From JAFDZV01 sp964455525 (lineage in GTDB: Bacteria; Bacteroidota; Ignavibacteria; OLB7), in contig CAYVWR010000010.1 of assembly GCA_964455525.1 (NCBI GenBank), positions 1-64,000 on the forward strand: DNA of 64,000 bases. Direction: 5' to 3'. The position numbers and the translations under genes were made by a program. Numbering within the stretch: position 1 is the stretch's first letter; every line of letters starts with the position of its first letter. Positions 55,345-64,000 of the stretch are shown here, piece after piece. The notes below the pieces were generated by a model that was not told where the DNA came from, did not search any database, and worked only from the letters and a program-made list of their open reading frames with translations.

Positions 55345-56298
55345 CTATCTCTCCACAACAACCGGCACAAGGCCGCTCCAGTCCCTTCCGGCAGCACGGC
55401 AATAGTAGACGCCGGACGGAAGCGTGGAGGCATCGAACTCAACAGAGCGATAGCCGCCCCGCACAAATGCCTCGGTCAACTCCAGCACTCTCACGCCGCG
55501 CTCGTCGTAGAGTTCCGCCCTCCCCCCTACGGCCCCCCCTACCGGAATGGTGACATCGACACGAACATAGCCGGTGGAAGGATTGGGCAGGGCAACAAGC
55601 CTGGCCTCTGCTCTGGCCGCACGATCGGGCACGGCAAGCGTTGGCCCCTCTCCCTGCAAGCAGAACGTCTCCCCGGTCCCGGCCGCGACAAAACACGTCA
55701 TCGTTGTATCCCCGCCTCCCAGAAATGTCATGGTCCAGAGAGGCTGGTCTACCGGAAAGCCGTTCGGGAGCTGAAGCGAGTCGGCCCGCACCAGATGTGC
55801 AAGCGTAATCAGGAGCGGCTCCGCCTCCGGCAACCGGTCGCGATAGCTATTGTAGGTAGAGTCCTTGTCCAACTGGCTTATCAGCTTATCGCTGTTGAAG
55901 TACGCTGCGGAGGTATCGAGCGCCATATCAAGACTCTGCGGAAGCGGCAATACCCCCCCGAGGCTCTGAACCTGGAATCCGAGAAGCGGCACCTGCAATA
56001 CGCCATAGGTGGAGCTTCGTCCGCTGGCAGGGGAATAGAATGTATACCCCCAGACGGTGGAGCGGCCATTGGAAAGATTGAACTCGAAACTGAAAATGCT
56101 CTGGGAGAACCGTCCGAAGGTTCCTGCAAACACCAGACGCGCATCGGCGCCAAGCGAATCCTTTGCCTGCGCCATCGCTGCCCGGATGCCCCCCTTGACC
56201 AGATAGGGAACCAGCAGTTGCTGTGATACCGCGGGCGCTGCACAGAGCAGAAGGACTGAAGGGACCAGAAGAAGTAAACGACGTAGTGATGAAGTCAT
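55345..56298 (-). CDS. secreted T9SS-sorted protein of unknown function
   Basis: A 317-residue exported protein with a signal peptide (about 1-26) and a C-terminal T9SS sorting domain (VALPNPSTGYVRVDV, AELYDERGVRVLEL, PSGVYYCRAAG, LVPVVVER). The central 200 residues, mostly beta, match no family I know. It lies after the sigma/anti-sigma pair on the same strand, separated by 222 bases including a GC-rich tandem repeat, and may belong to that regulon. The start at 56298 is chosen for the signal peptide. Confidence 0.8.
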   Translation of the reverse strand: MTSSLRRLLLLVPSVLLLCAAPAVSQQLLVPYLVKGGIRAAMAQAKDSLGADARLVFAGTFGRFSQSIFSFEFNLSNGRSTVWGYTFYSPASGRSSTYGVLQVPLLGFQVQSLGGVLPLPQSLDMALDTSAAYFNSDKLISQLDKDSTYNSYRDRLPEAEPLLITLAHLVRADSLQLPNGFPVDQPLWTMTFLGGGDTTMTCFVAAGTGETFCLQGEGPTLAVPDRAARAEARLVALPNPSTGYVRVDVTIPVGGAVGGRAELYDERGVRVLELTEAFVRGGYRSVEFDASTLPSGVYYCRAAGRDWSGLVPVVVER

Positions 56299-56436
56299 AC
56301 ACACAACCTGTTTGGAACACGACGTGAATGAGTGGAGTGGGAAATTGCTCTTTCGGCACACATCGGCAACAGGTGGGAACGGGAGACGGCAGAAGGCGGA
56401 GAACTGGGCAGCCCGGACCTATCGTGAAAAGATGCC

Positions 56437-56477
56437 GGGGCATCGCCCCCCTGGGGCATCCCCCCCTGGGGCATCCT
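56437..56477. repeat. GC-rich 15-16-bp tandem repeat
   Basis: GGGGCATC followed by a C5-C7 run and T occurs about two and a half times in a row, in the leader of the T9SS gene starting at 56298 and downstream of the anti-sigma gene. It can fold into several alternative hairpins and is prone to slippage. Confidence 0.7.
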
Positions 56478-56520
56478 CCTTTGCACCTCCGGGCCCATTG
56501 ACGTCTATAATCGCCAGCCA

Positions 56521-57840
56521 TCATTCATGGCCGGAGAGATCGACCCGGACACCGAACTGTATGCCGAACGAGTTAAACGAGGCCTGCTCGCGCAAGGAGG
56601 TATACAGAAAATGGCTCGCGGCGTTCTCCATTGTAGTCTCCTCGGCCACCGAGCTACGCGCCACAACGCGGGTGGCCGAGAGCGCGCACTCCATCGAAAC
56701 ATTTCCTCCCAGATGATACCGGATCGGCACTTCCAGGCCCAGACGCCAGCTTGTGGTGCCAAGCCCAGCCCGAACGCCGGGATCGACCGAAAGGCCTTTG
56801 AGAACCGAAACCGAATAGTTGTAGCCAACCCCGAGCCACGGCTCGTTGCCGGCGGCCTGCTGGTATTCCGGCAACTGATGTTCCTGGCTGCTGAAGCGTC
56901 TGTTGGTATGGCTGCGCGACGGCACCGGAGCCGCCATGCCGGTGTTCTGCTGGCGGATCTCGGCGAGTGTGGGACTGGAACCAGCCAGAAACGCAATCTG
57001 ATGGCCTCCGTTTATCTCCATGCCAACCCTGACGCTCAGATCACGGACATTGCTCCCGGTGCCCTGGATCGAGGCAAGGCCACCACGAAGCGAGGCGCTT
57101 ATCTTCATCCCTTCCCGCATATCGGCCGAGAGGGCAACGGAAGGGAAATCGAACGCAGGAGGCATCTGTATCTCCCGGACATTCTCCGTATATCGCCCAT
57201 GAGCCAGGGCACTATCGGCAGCGGAGGAACCTATGGCATCAACCGCAAGCGACCGGTTCGGAGCCTCCATCCCCGCTTCCGGCCCCAGGACCCGCTCCGG
57301 CTGCCGTGCGGCGGATGAACCGGCGGCATCCCTGGCAGTGGAACGGACAGCGCGCATCGTATCGTTCACGATAATCGGAGGCAGATCGGCACGAAGGCCA
57401 CGATTGGCGGCCACCGCAGCGGCCTTCATGGTAACGGCCTGGGCCTGCATTGGAGCATCGGCCCCCTGATACCCCCTTATCAGAAACCCGCCACCGATGA
57501 TCGTTATCACTATGGCCAGCACCAGGGCAGGCCCGCGCAGACGAGCCAGCACCCCACCACGATAGGACAGCGCGGGAGCCGAGGCCATCTCCTGCGCATT
57601 CAGCGCTCCTGCACGACGCAATCCCTCGGCCTGCAAACGTTGGAAGAGCTGCTTCTCCATCCTCTGCTGAGGCGCATACAGAACAGGCGTCCGGCGTGCT
57701 GCACGTGAGAGCACGGTCATCTCCCGCATCAGCGCGCGTGCGTCGTGCGATTCGACCAGGAGCTTCCGCAGACGCGTCTCCTCAGAAGGAGTAAGCTCAC
57801 CGTCGAGATGGCGTGATATAAGTCGTTCGATCTCGGTCAC
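56521..57840 (-). CDS. anti-sigma factor-like membrane protein with beta-rich outer part
   Basis: A 439-residue protein. Residues 1-75 look like a cytoplasmic anti-sigma domain (MTEIERLISRHLDGELTPSE, the zinc ligands being absent). One membrane helix (103-122) follows. The outer part starts with an Ala-rich linker; the last 220 residues alternate in the manner of outer-membrane beta strands (for example WLGVGYNYSVSVLKGLSVDPG, and a terminal FGIQFGVRVDL), like a small porin-family barrel. It begins 41 bases after the ECF sigma gene, so it is the likely inhibitor. An anti-sigma factor joined to such a barrel-like region would link the outer membrane to sigma release. The barrel part is a tentative call. 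Confidence 0.7.
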   Translation of the reverse strand: MTEIERLISRHLDGELTPSEETRLRKLLVESHDARALMREMTVLSRAARRTPVLYAPQQRMEKQLFQRLQAEGLRRAGALNAQEMASAPALSYRGGVLARLRGPALVLAIVITIIGGGFLIRGYQGADAPMQAQAVTMKAAAVAANRGLRADLPPIIVNDTMRAVRSTARDAAGSSAARQPERVLGPEAGMEAPNRSLAVDAIGSSAADSALAHGRYTENVREIQMPPAFDFPSVALSADMREGMKISASLRGGLASIQGTGSNVRDLSVRVGMEINGGHQIAFLAGSSPTLAEIRQQNTGMAAPVPSRSHTNRRFSSQEHQLPEYQQAAGNEPWLGVGYNYSVSVLKGLSVDPGVRAGLGTTSWRLGLEVPIRYHLGGNVSMECALSATRVVARSSVAEETTMENAASHFLYTSLREQASFNSFGIQFGVRVDLSGHE

Positions 57841-57881
57841 GACAAGGTACTGAGTTCAGTATAAAAGCCTAGGGGTGAGAA

Positions 57882-58541
57882 TTACTTCTGTCCTTCAACA
57901 AAAAGCGACTGAAGCGCATGCCGAATAGCACTGCGAGCACGGCTCAGGCGCATTCGAGCAGCATCTTCAGAACAGCCGACGATATCCGCAGTCTCCTCAT
58001 AACTCATACCGTTCACCTCGCGGAGAATAAACACCTCGCGCAGGGCGGCGGGAAGAGTCTCAACAACGGTATTGACCGCCTGCATCAGCAACTCTTCGTT
58101 ATCGGCATCGCCGTAGATCCCGGAATGAGCCTCCTCCATTGTCACCAGGAGTTGCTCGTCGTAGACAGGGGGCAGCGGGGCCAGATATCGTCTTGAACGG
58201 ATATGATTCAAGGCCAGGTTGCGGGCAACCCTGAAGAGCCAGCCACCAACATTCCTGATCGGCTCCGATGGCATCACATCCCCGGTACGACGTTCACGCT
58301 CACGGAAGAGCCGGATGAACGATTCCTGGAAGAGATCACCGGCAGCGGCCTCATCGGCCCCGACAATCGAATGGATATAGCTTAAAAGGCGCGCACTATA
58401 GCGATTATACAGTGCGCTGTAGGCAACATCATCTCCACGTAAAAACTGCGCGAATAGATCCTCATCGCGTAGCAATTCATGTTCGATAGCGGTATGTACT
58501 GTATGCTGTCTCAGAACCACCAGCCTCCGAAGCTTATTCAT
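57882..58541 (-). CDS. ECF RNA polymerase sigma factor
   Basis: A sigma-70 family ECF protein of about 219 residues. Region 2 is at about 25-95 (YSALYNRYSARLLSYIHSIVG, AGDLFQESFIRLF), and region 4 near the end has LPAALREVFILREVNGMSYEETADIVGCSEDAARMRLSRAR. It heads an operon with the anti-sigma-like gene. Its targets probably include its own operon; the T9SS gene further along is possible. The start is unsure: 58541 is used, 58553 and 58595 are in frame, and none has a clear ribosome binding site. Confidence 0.92.
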   Translation of the reverse strand: MNKLRRLVVLRQHTVHTAIEHELLRDEDLFAQFLRGDDVAYSALYNRYSARLLSYIHSIVGADEAAAGDLFQESFIRLFRERERRTGDVMPSEPIRNVGGWLFRVARNLALNHIRSRRYLAPLPPVYDEQLLVTMEEAHSGIYGDADNEELLMQAVNTVVETLPAALREVFILREVNGMSYEETADIVGCSEDAARMRLSRARSAIRHALQSLFVEGQK

Positions 58542-59482
58542 CCATCGGACCATTGACACATGACATGCGCCGCTGTAACAAGGACGTCCGATCATCAGCC
58601 CCTGCCAGCACCACCGTCACAATAATCGGAAGCCCGGCTCCGATTACCGGCCCCCCAGAAAGGACACCGGAAGGTACTAAAAGAAGATGGCACCGTTGTA
58701 CCAGCAATCTTCACGCCATACAACGGGCAAGGCCGATCTCGAGTTAGGTAATCTCAAGACCGGCCTCACCTGCTTGTTGTGCACCGCTCGGCAGCCCTAT
58801 CAACTGCCGATCGAAGCAACGTATTTTCCCGGTAGCCGCGTCGGCGCAGGCATCATTGGCACGCGTCTTCAACACGGCTACCGTTCTGTGGTCCTTGGTC
58901 ACATCTTCTATAATTGGGCCTACGGGGCGGGGGTGCCTCTGGCCAGACTGCTCTCCTCGATCCCAACGGCTCCATTCTCCAGGAGCGCCTGTGCCAGGCG
59001 ATCAGATCGGCCGCACGCTCTCTACCCGAGGGGCACGCCTGGTACTGCTGCCCGGCCCGGCGTGCTCATCGCCTGTGCGTGCGACGCCGGGCGACCGATC
59101 AGCGGCGTTATCGCCATCCTGGTTCTGGGGATCGTCATAATCACCAGCACAACCGTCAACACCACTGCGATTCATACCTAGCATCCTGCGATCTATCTTG
59201 TGAGAATTGTACTGCACTACGGAGAGGGGGCCGGATACCTTAGGTCATGTTATCTCTGCCCCAGTCGGCAGTGTGTCCAGCACCACCAACACAATAGCAG
59301 GGTTATAACCGCGTGCCAGAAGAAAAATGCCGCGTATTCTGCTGAAAACGATGATTATAGGAACTGCCACCTGTTCGATTATCGGACATCTTCCGGGAAC
59401 CGAACAAGATCCCGCTATGCCCCATAGATTGCCGGATGCGGTATGCCGCCCACATAGAGTGCAGGAAATACACGTGAGCTTC
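58542..59482. other. noncoding stretch between the sigma and flavoprotein genes
   Basis: About 940 bases with only short, unsupported open frames. I see no tRNA and no known RNA motif. It should hold the sigma operon promoter near its left end and the 3' region of the flavoprotein gene near its right end. Confidence 0.4.
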
Positions 59483-60388
59483 CTAGGGTCTTTCCCCGGC
59501 CTGCATTGCGGCGTTCATCGCCATGGCAGCCTTTGCCCCCTCGGCAGCAGCCACGATAATAAACTGGGCATCGCGCGATGCATCGCCAGCGACATACAGA
59601 CCGGGGATAGATGTCTGCTCGTTCCGGTCGGCCCAGATCGCCCGTTTCCGAGTGAACCGACACCCAAGCTTCGAGGCCAGCAGGCAGCTCTGCTCCTGCC
59701 CGGTACTGAAAAAGAGAGCCTGCCGTTCAAGGCTTTCCCCACCGGCAAAAACTACCCGCCGAAGCTCCCCATGCTCCCCTTCCAGCCGTACGATCCTCTC
59801 CTGGCGCAGAGTGATGCCATAACGGGCAAGCCTAGCTCGATCCTCTCCTCGCAGACGTGCCGGGCCATCGCTACAGAGCACAATATCATCGCTCCAGGTT
59901 CTCAGCGATAGCGCAAGCGACATCCCACCCTTGCCGTGGCCATAGATGGCGATCGGCATATCACGATGCTCCCATGCATCGCAGTAGGGGCAGTGATGGA
60001 CGCTCCGGCCATAGAGATCGTCCACCCCCTCGATCTGCGGCAGGTGATCGTTCACACCGGTTGCAAGCAGGACCATACGGGAGGTAAGCCAGGCCCCATC
60101 GGAGAGATCGACCTGGAACCCCTGCCCGGCGATACCAACGTCAAGCACCTCCAGTTCCCGCATCTCCACGCCATAGTTCTCCAGCTCCTCCCGCCCGATC
60201 CTGAGCAGTTCCGCCGGTGCTGTCCCATCACGGGTAAAAAATCCGTGAACGGCATGGCTGGCAGCATTGCGCGGCCTGCCATGATCGCACACCAACACGC
60301 GCCGTCTACAACGTCCAAGCACGAGAGCGGCGCTCAGCCCGGCGGGACCACCGCCGATGATAATCACATCATAATCGTACATCTGCAT
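59483..60388 (-). CDS. thioredoxin reductase-like flavoprotein
   Basis: A 301-residue NAD(P)/FAD-dependent oxidoreductase. FAD loop GGGPAG at 12-17, redox pair C133 and C136 in HHCPYCDAWEHRD, and the late FAD motif IPGLYVAGDAS are all visible. The NADPH-binding glycine motif around residue 149 reads YGHGKGGMSLA, close to the usual GxGxxG. This group resembles TrxB but may serve other partners than thioredoxin. ATGs at 60388 and 60382 both could start it. It stands alone. Confidence 0.87.
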   Translation of the reverse strand: MQMYDYDVIIIGGGPAGLSAALVLGRCRRRVLVCDHGRPRNAASHAVHGFFTRDGTAPAELLRIGREELENYGVEMRELEVLDVGIAGQGFQVDLSDGAWLTSRMVLLATGVNDHLPQIEGVDDLYGRSVHHCPYCDAWEHRDMPIAIYGHGKGGMSLALSLRTWSDDIVLCSDGPARLRGEDRARLARYGITLRQERIVRLEGEHGELRRVVFAGGESLERQALFFSTGQEQSCLLASKLGCRFTRKRAIWADRNEQTSIPGLYVAGDASRDAQFIIVAAAEGAKAAMAMNAAMQAGERP

Positions 60389-60642
60389 ACGCCTCAGGCC
60401 CTCCGATTGTCATGGTATAATGAGCGATGGCCACCCCGACCCCCACTTTGCTGGCACAGGGCAGCATTCAATGGAGAGCGAAGGCGCGCAAACGCGGTTC
60501 CATTATTACCACCGGACACGGCAGAGAGCAGGCATGCCTGCGTCTAAAGGCCCAGGCGGGGATGCGGTCACATGGCAGGATCTACAGTGTGTGGCTGGCG
60601 GATGGAATGCAACGAGAAAGGCCCGGCTGGCAGGTCCGTTCG

Positions 60643-60675
60643 CAAAAACGCGCGCCCGGATAGCCGGGACACGCG
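60643..60675 (-). terminator. intrinsic terminator of the desaturase gene
   Basis: On the minus strand CCCGG/CCGGG with outer CGCG/CGCG pairs (small inner loop) is followed by TTTTT. It lies 34 bases past the desaturase stop codon. Confidence 0.7.
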
Positions 60676-60708
60676 TTCTAGCAGGATGTTTATGATCGCA
60701 GTATGATG

Positions 60709-61794
60709 CTACAGCTCGCCATCACCCACCATCACCGGGTGTGAGGAATCAAACCCGAGCGTCCCCTCTGCTGCAAGAGATTCATGAGCCGGAGCACTGG
60801 CGGCCCGAGCAGGAGTCCGCACCGAGCGATGCGCTACTGCGGGAATCGGCGGAGCGGCCGCAGCCAGCCTCTCGCGTTCCTCGCGGGCACGTTTGGTAGA
60901 GATCGCCTCCTCATAGATCTTCTTTGGCGGGGTCTTCAGGTCCCACACGATCCCCATCCAGGAAAGCATCGTCAGGATATAATGCGAGATATCGATCTCC
61001 CACCAGTAAAAGCCCTGGCGCTCCGAGGAAAGGCAGCGATGGTGGTTGTTATGCCAGCCCTCGCCGAGCGTAATCAGCGCCAGAATCATGCTATTACGGC
61101 TCTCATCGGTCGTATCAAAGCGTCTGCGACCGAACTTATGTGCCAGCGAGTTGATTGTGAACGTGCCATGGTACAGCACCGTAGTGCTGATGAAGAAGCC
61201 CCAGACAACAAGCTGCGGTCCATTGGTATTGAGCTGCGGCGCATGTGCTTCCAGCAGCATGCCGGCAGCAAAGAGGACGGCTCCAAGAGCCACGGCAGAC
61301 CAGATGTAATAGCGATTAAGCCATCGGATCTCCGGGAACTTCTCCAGATCGTGCACCAGTTTGGGATCGTAGGCGCTGAACTTCTTGGAGAGAATCCATC
61401 CCACATGAGCCCACCAGAAGGTTCCCGTTATCGGGGAGTGCACATCGTGTTCGGTATCGGAGTAGCGATGATGATGACGGTGATGCGCGGCCCACCAGAG
61501 TGGCCCGTTCTGCAATGCGGCCGCAGCAACAACTCCGATCAGGAATTGAAATGTGCGGGTGGTCTTGTAGGAGCGATGAGCGAAATAGCGGTGATAGCCT
61601 GCGGTAACAGCAAACATCCTTATAAAATACAAGGCGATGCACACTGCGAGGGCCGTCCAGCTAAACCCGACCCATAGTACAAGCAGGCAGGCGACATGGA
61701 TACCAACAAATCCGATATTGAGGAGATGGTCACCGAAGCTTTTCTTGATCTGGGGCATTGACTGACTTGCTTTCTGGAGGGACAGTACCTGCAT
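60709..61794 (-). CDS. acyl-CoA (delta-9-type) fatty acid desaturase
   Basis: A 361-residue membrane enzyme that would introduce a cis double bond into acyl chains using a di-iron centre. The three His boxes are HRYFAH (68-73), HHRHHH (104-109) and HNNHH (248-252), each intact, with four membrane helices placed as in stearoyl-CoA desaturases. The last 60 residues (rich in Ala, Pro, Arg) are extra. The usual bacterial substrates are acyl-CoA or lipid-bound chains. An ATG at 61758 is an alternative start. It likely adjusts membrane fluidity. Confidence 0.93.
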   Translation of the reverse strand: MQVLSLQKASQSMPQIKKSFGDHLLNIGFVGIHVACLLVLWVGFSWTALAVCIALYFIRMFAVTAGYHRYFAHRSYKTTRTFQFLIGVVAAAALQNGPLWWAAHHRHHHRYSDTEHDVHSPITGTFWWAHVGWILSKKFSAYDPKLVHDLEKFPEIRWLNRYYIWSAVALGAVLFAAGMLLEAHAPQLNTNGPQLVVWGFFISTTVLYHGTFTINSLAHKFGRRRFDTTDESRNSMILALITLGEGWHNNHHRCLSSERQGFYWWEIDISHYILTMLSWMGIVWDLKTPPKKIYEEAISTKRAREERERLAAAAPPIPAVAHRSVRTPARAASAPAHESLAAEGTLGFDSSHPVMVGDGEL

Positions 61795-62482
61795 GGAGAG
61801 ACGAATCTACGGCAAAGTGCCGCTCAAACACCACTCCCAGGTTCTTCTGTTACCCGATGTAATGAACTTGTATCAAGCATCGTGCTTCCTGTAGGCACAT
61901 CGACATGCCAACCGGCACGCTCTGCACGCCCTTGAACCGGCCAATGCATGGCGCCAAGGGGATAATAGCCGGCTGCGATAGAACGACGGTGCCACCGTCA
62001 CGATGGAAGCTTCAGCATAGTGACGCACAAGGCAGACGGGAATGGCATGATAACGGTACTTTTTACAACTTTCGGATTCTATGGCCCGAATATGTATCTC
62101 TGAACAGATATATCGGCATAGCCAGACAATGGACAGCGGCACATGGAATGCCGACATAAGCAGCTAGACAGCCCATCCATCTGGCTCCGCTGCGGAATGA
62201 ATCATATTTCCGTGTTACTTTCAGTTTCTCATGCAGTCGTAACTCTTATGCTTACGGCATGCAGAACACCAGAGCGGCTTCGGAACCGTTCCATGCATCC
62301 CTCTGACAGGCAGGTGCAAGCCTGATCCTGCGTCGCACCCCTCTGGATATCAGGCAATCGCTCCTATAGTCGACGCACGAACGCGACCAGGAGGGAGGCA
62401 ATCCGGGATGATTCTTCGAGCTGCCAACTGTGGTTACCGCAGGACCGTAAGCATACCCATACATACCCAGCAGGAATACACC
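61795..62482. other. divergent intergenic region
   Basis: About 690 bases between the desaturase and the divergent DUF4397 gene. No supported gene or RNA; no clear promoter box was found. Confidence 0.4.
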
Positions 62483-64000
62483 ATGCAGCATTCGTCTAGT
62501 GTACGAGCATTGCTAGCAGCATTCGTCATGTTCTTCATGCCGTGGTTGCTTCATGCACAGCAGGCTCAGATACGAGCAATCCATCTTGCACCTGGGGCTT
62601 CGGACCTTGATGTATTTGTCGCCAGCGACACCGCGTCATTTTATGGGCTTGGCTATGGCAACGCCTCGGCCGTCTCGACGCTTCAACCGGGCTTGGTTCG
62701 TGTGCGGGTCACCGAGCACAACGTGCCCACCCCGGTCCTGTACGACCAGAATATCGCGCTGGAAGCAAACCGGCGGAAGATCCTCCTGGTCTTCGGAACC
62801 TCGGACGCCGTCGATGTACAGGCGCTCAATCTGCCCACCAATGCCCCTGCGATCCCGGCAGATTCGGCCGCCATTCGTTTTGTACAGGGTTCCCCGGATC
62901 TCAGCGCTGTTGACATCAAGATCAGGGATGCGTATGGGAACCTGAGCACACTGAACGGGGTTGCCTTCAAGGCCAACACCATGTTCAAATCGATTGCAAA
63001 GGGGGCGGCCGATATCGAGGTCTATGATGCCGGCACCAGCGTGCGGCTGCTCAAGGTGCGCCACGACTTCGCTGCATCCACACGTAGCACGCTCTTTGTC
63101 ACGGGCCTGGCAACAAGCACCGCAGGAATCAGGCTTCAGGTTCTGAACGAACAATCGCTCAGCGCCCAGCAGCCGATCCGCGTGGTTCAGGCCCCCACCG
63201 CAGGCCTCCGTGCCGTACATATCGTTCCGGGAGCGCCGGCTGTCGATATCTACAATGGCACCACTCTGGCTATCAGCAATCTTGCCTATCGTGATGCCTC
63301 GGCGATCCTCTCGGCTCCGAACGGCACATATATGCTTGGCGCCACCGTCACAGGCACACCGATCAGCCAGGCGCTTATCGAAATGGAACTGAATCTGCAC
63401 GAGGACAGCATCTATACGGCGCTGGCGGTCGGCGATCTCGTCGGCACCCCACCGGCAGCGATGGTGCTCGCCCGCCCTGCACTCATGGGCGTCTCGACCG
63501 ACTCGGTCATGATACGCGTGGTGCACAGCGCCCCGGCAACCGGCACGGTCAATATCATGGTGGAGCATGGGAGCACACTGCTCCCTCTTACGAATATGGT
63601 GTTCAGGAGCGCCACACCGTACTTCACGATCCCGGCAGGCGATATCAAGGTCATGGTGGACGAGGCAGGCTTTGAGCCGTTTTATGTGGCCACGGGAACT
63701 ATCGAAGGCGGATCGATCGTTACGCTGTTCACGACCGGCTCCGACAATGATTTCGGCATGAACATGCTGACCGACAATCTCACCTCGGAGCAGAAGCCGA
63801 TGCCGATGCTTACCCCGGTGGCAGTGGCAAAGGGTGGGCTACGCGCAGTGCACGTTGTAGCGGACGCCCCACCAGTGGATATCTTCCTGGACAATGCGGG
63901 AGACACCCCGCTTACGCTTGCATTCCGTCAGGCCAGCTTTGCCACTACAGTCAACGCAGGGACAAAGAACGTGAAGATAGCGGCAGCAGGCACCGGCATC
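62483..64000 (+). CDS. secreted DUF4397 repeat protein (3' end outside the window)
   Basis: An open frame of at least 506 codons that runs off the right edge. AGGAA lies seven bases before the ATG. After a signal peptide (about residues 8-26) there are five DUF4397-type repeats of about 100 residues, each beginning with a pattern like LRAVHIVPGAPAVDIYN (near residues 30, 128, 241, 342 and 451). The family is common in secreted proteins and its role is unknown. In this phylum such proteins often end in a T9SS sorting domain, which would lie beyond the window. Confidence 0.85.
   Translation, partial: MQHSSSVRALLAAFVMFFMPWLLHAQQAQIRAIHLAPGASDLDVFVASDTASFYGLGYGNASAVSTLQPGLVRVRVTEHNVPTPVLYDQNIALEANRRKILLVFGTSDAVDVQALNLPTNAPAIPADSAAIRFVQGSPDLSAVDIKIRDAYGNLSTLNGVAFKANTMFKSIAKGAADIEVYDAGTSVRLLKVRHDFAASTRSTLFVTGLATSTAGIRLQVLNEQSLSAQQPIRVVQAPTAGLRAVHIVPGAPAVDIYNGTTLAISNLAYRDASAILSAPNGTYMLGATVTGTPISQALIEMELNLHEDSIYTALAVGDLVGTPPAAMVLARPALMGVSTDSVMIRVVHSAPATGTVNIMVEHGSTLLPLTNMVFRSATPYFTIPAGDIKVMVDEAGFEPFYVATGTIEGGSIVTLFTTGSDNDFGMNMLTDNLTSEQKPMPMLTPVAVAKGGLRAVHVVADAPPVDIFLDNAGDTPLTLAFRQASFATTVNAGTKNVKIAAAGTGI

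Overview
The window (64 kb with two 100-base N gaps) looks like a chromosome segment from the Bacteroidota/Chlorobiota (FCB) side of the bacterial tree, possibly Kapabacteria-like. This is inferred from several type IX secretion (T9SS) C-terminal sorting domains, a TonB receptor paired with a DUF4249 lipoprotein, and a Bacteroidota-type promoter (TTG, 20 bases, TAnnTTTG) in front of an initiator tRNA. No rRNA or marker-gene search was possible, so the phylum call is an inference.

Positions 1-1197 hold no gene I can support. Positions 1198-16815 are a complete type I-E CRISPR-Cas system, all on the minus strand: a WYL-domain regulator, then cas3, cse1, cse2, cas7e, cas5e, cas6e, a 298-base structured gap, cas1, cas2, a short leader and an array of 70 repeats (1198-5633). 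The gap between cas6e and cas1 contains one isolated, diverged copy of the CRISPR repeat, read in the crRNA direction, with a TTGACA box upstream and several hairpins around it. This resembles the crRNA-like CreA/CreR elements known from other type I loci and is the best candidate for an undescribed regulatory or addiction element here. The array itself holds assembly gaps inside duplicated spacers, a tandem spacer duplication, a near-duplicate spacer pair, and a repeat whose mutation matches an inverted copy in the next spacer.

Positions 17204-35019 are mostly housekeeping and envelope genes: holA, an AT-hook protein with a GIY-YIG-like head, a 2.2-kb gene-poor stretch, a tiny secreted protein that is nearly all T9SS sorting domain, a family 9 glycosyltransferase, a lipoprotein, lnt, a secreted CBM9-like protein, the PLP-homeostasis protein YggS, an active/inactive M16 protease pair, pgsA, ftsY and a membrane-anchored hypothetical. 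An initiator tRNA-Met with promoter and terminator follows at 35.2 kb.

Positions 35572-64000 are dominated by cell-surface functions: an alpha/beta hydrolase, a family 2 glycosyltransferase, the TonB receptor and DUF4249 pair, two giant Ig-repeat T9SS proteins, an Hcp-like lipoprotein, DUF4234 and M23 proteins, a TldD/PmbA pair, another T9SS protein, an ECF sigma factor with an unusual anti-sigma protein, a thioredoxin-reductase-like flavoprotein, an acyl-CoA desaturase, and a secreted DUF4397 protein that runs off the right edge. Homopolymer tracts (C11 upstream of the TonB receptor, G10 inside a giant surface protein, G8 inside the Hcp-like gene) suggest possible phase variation.
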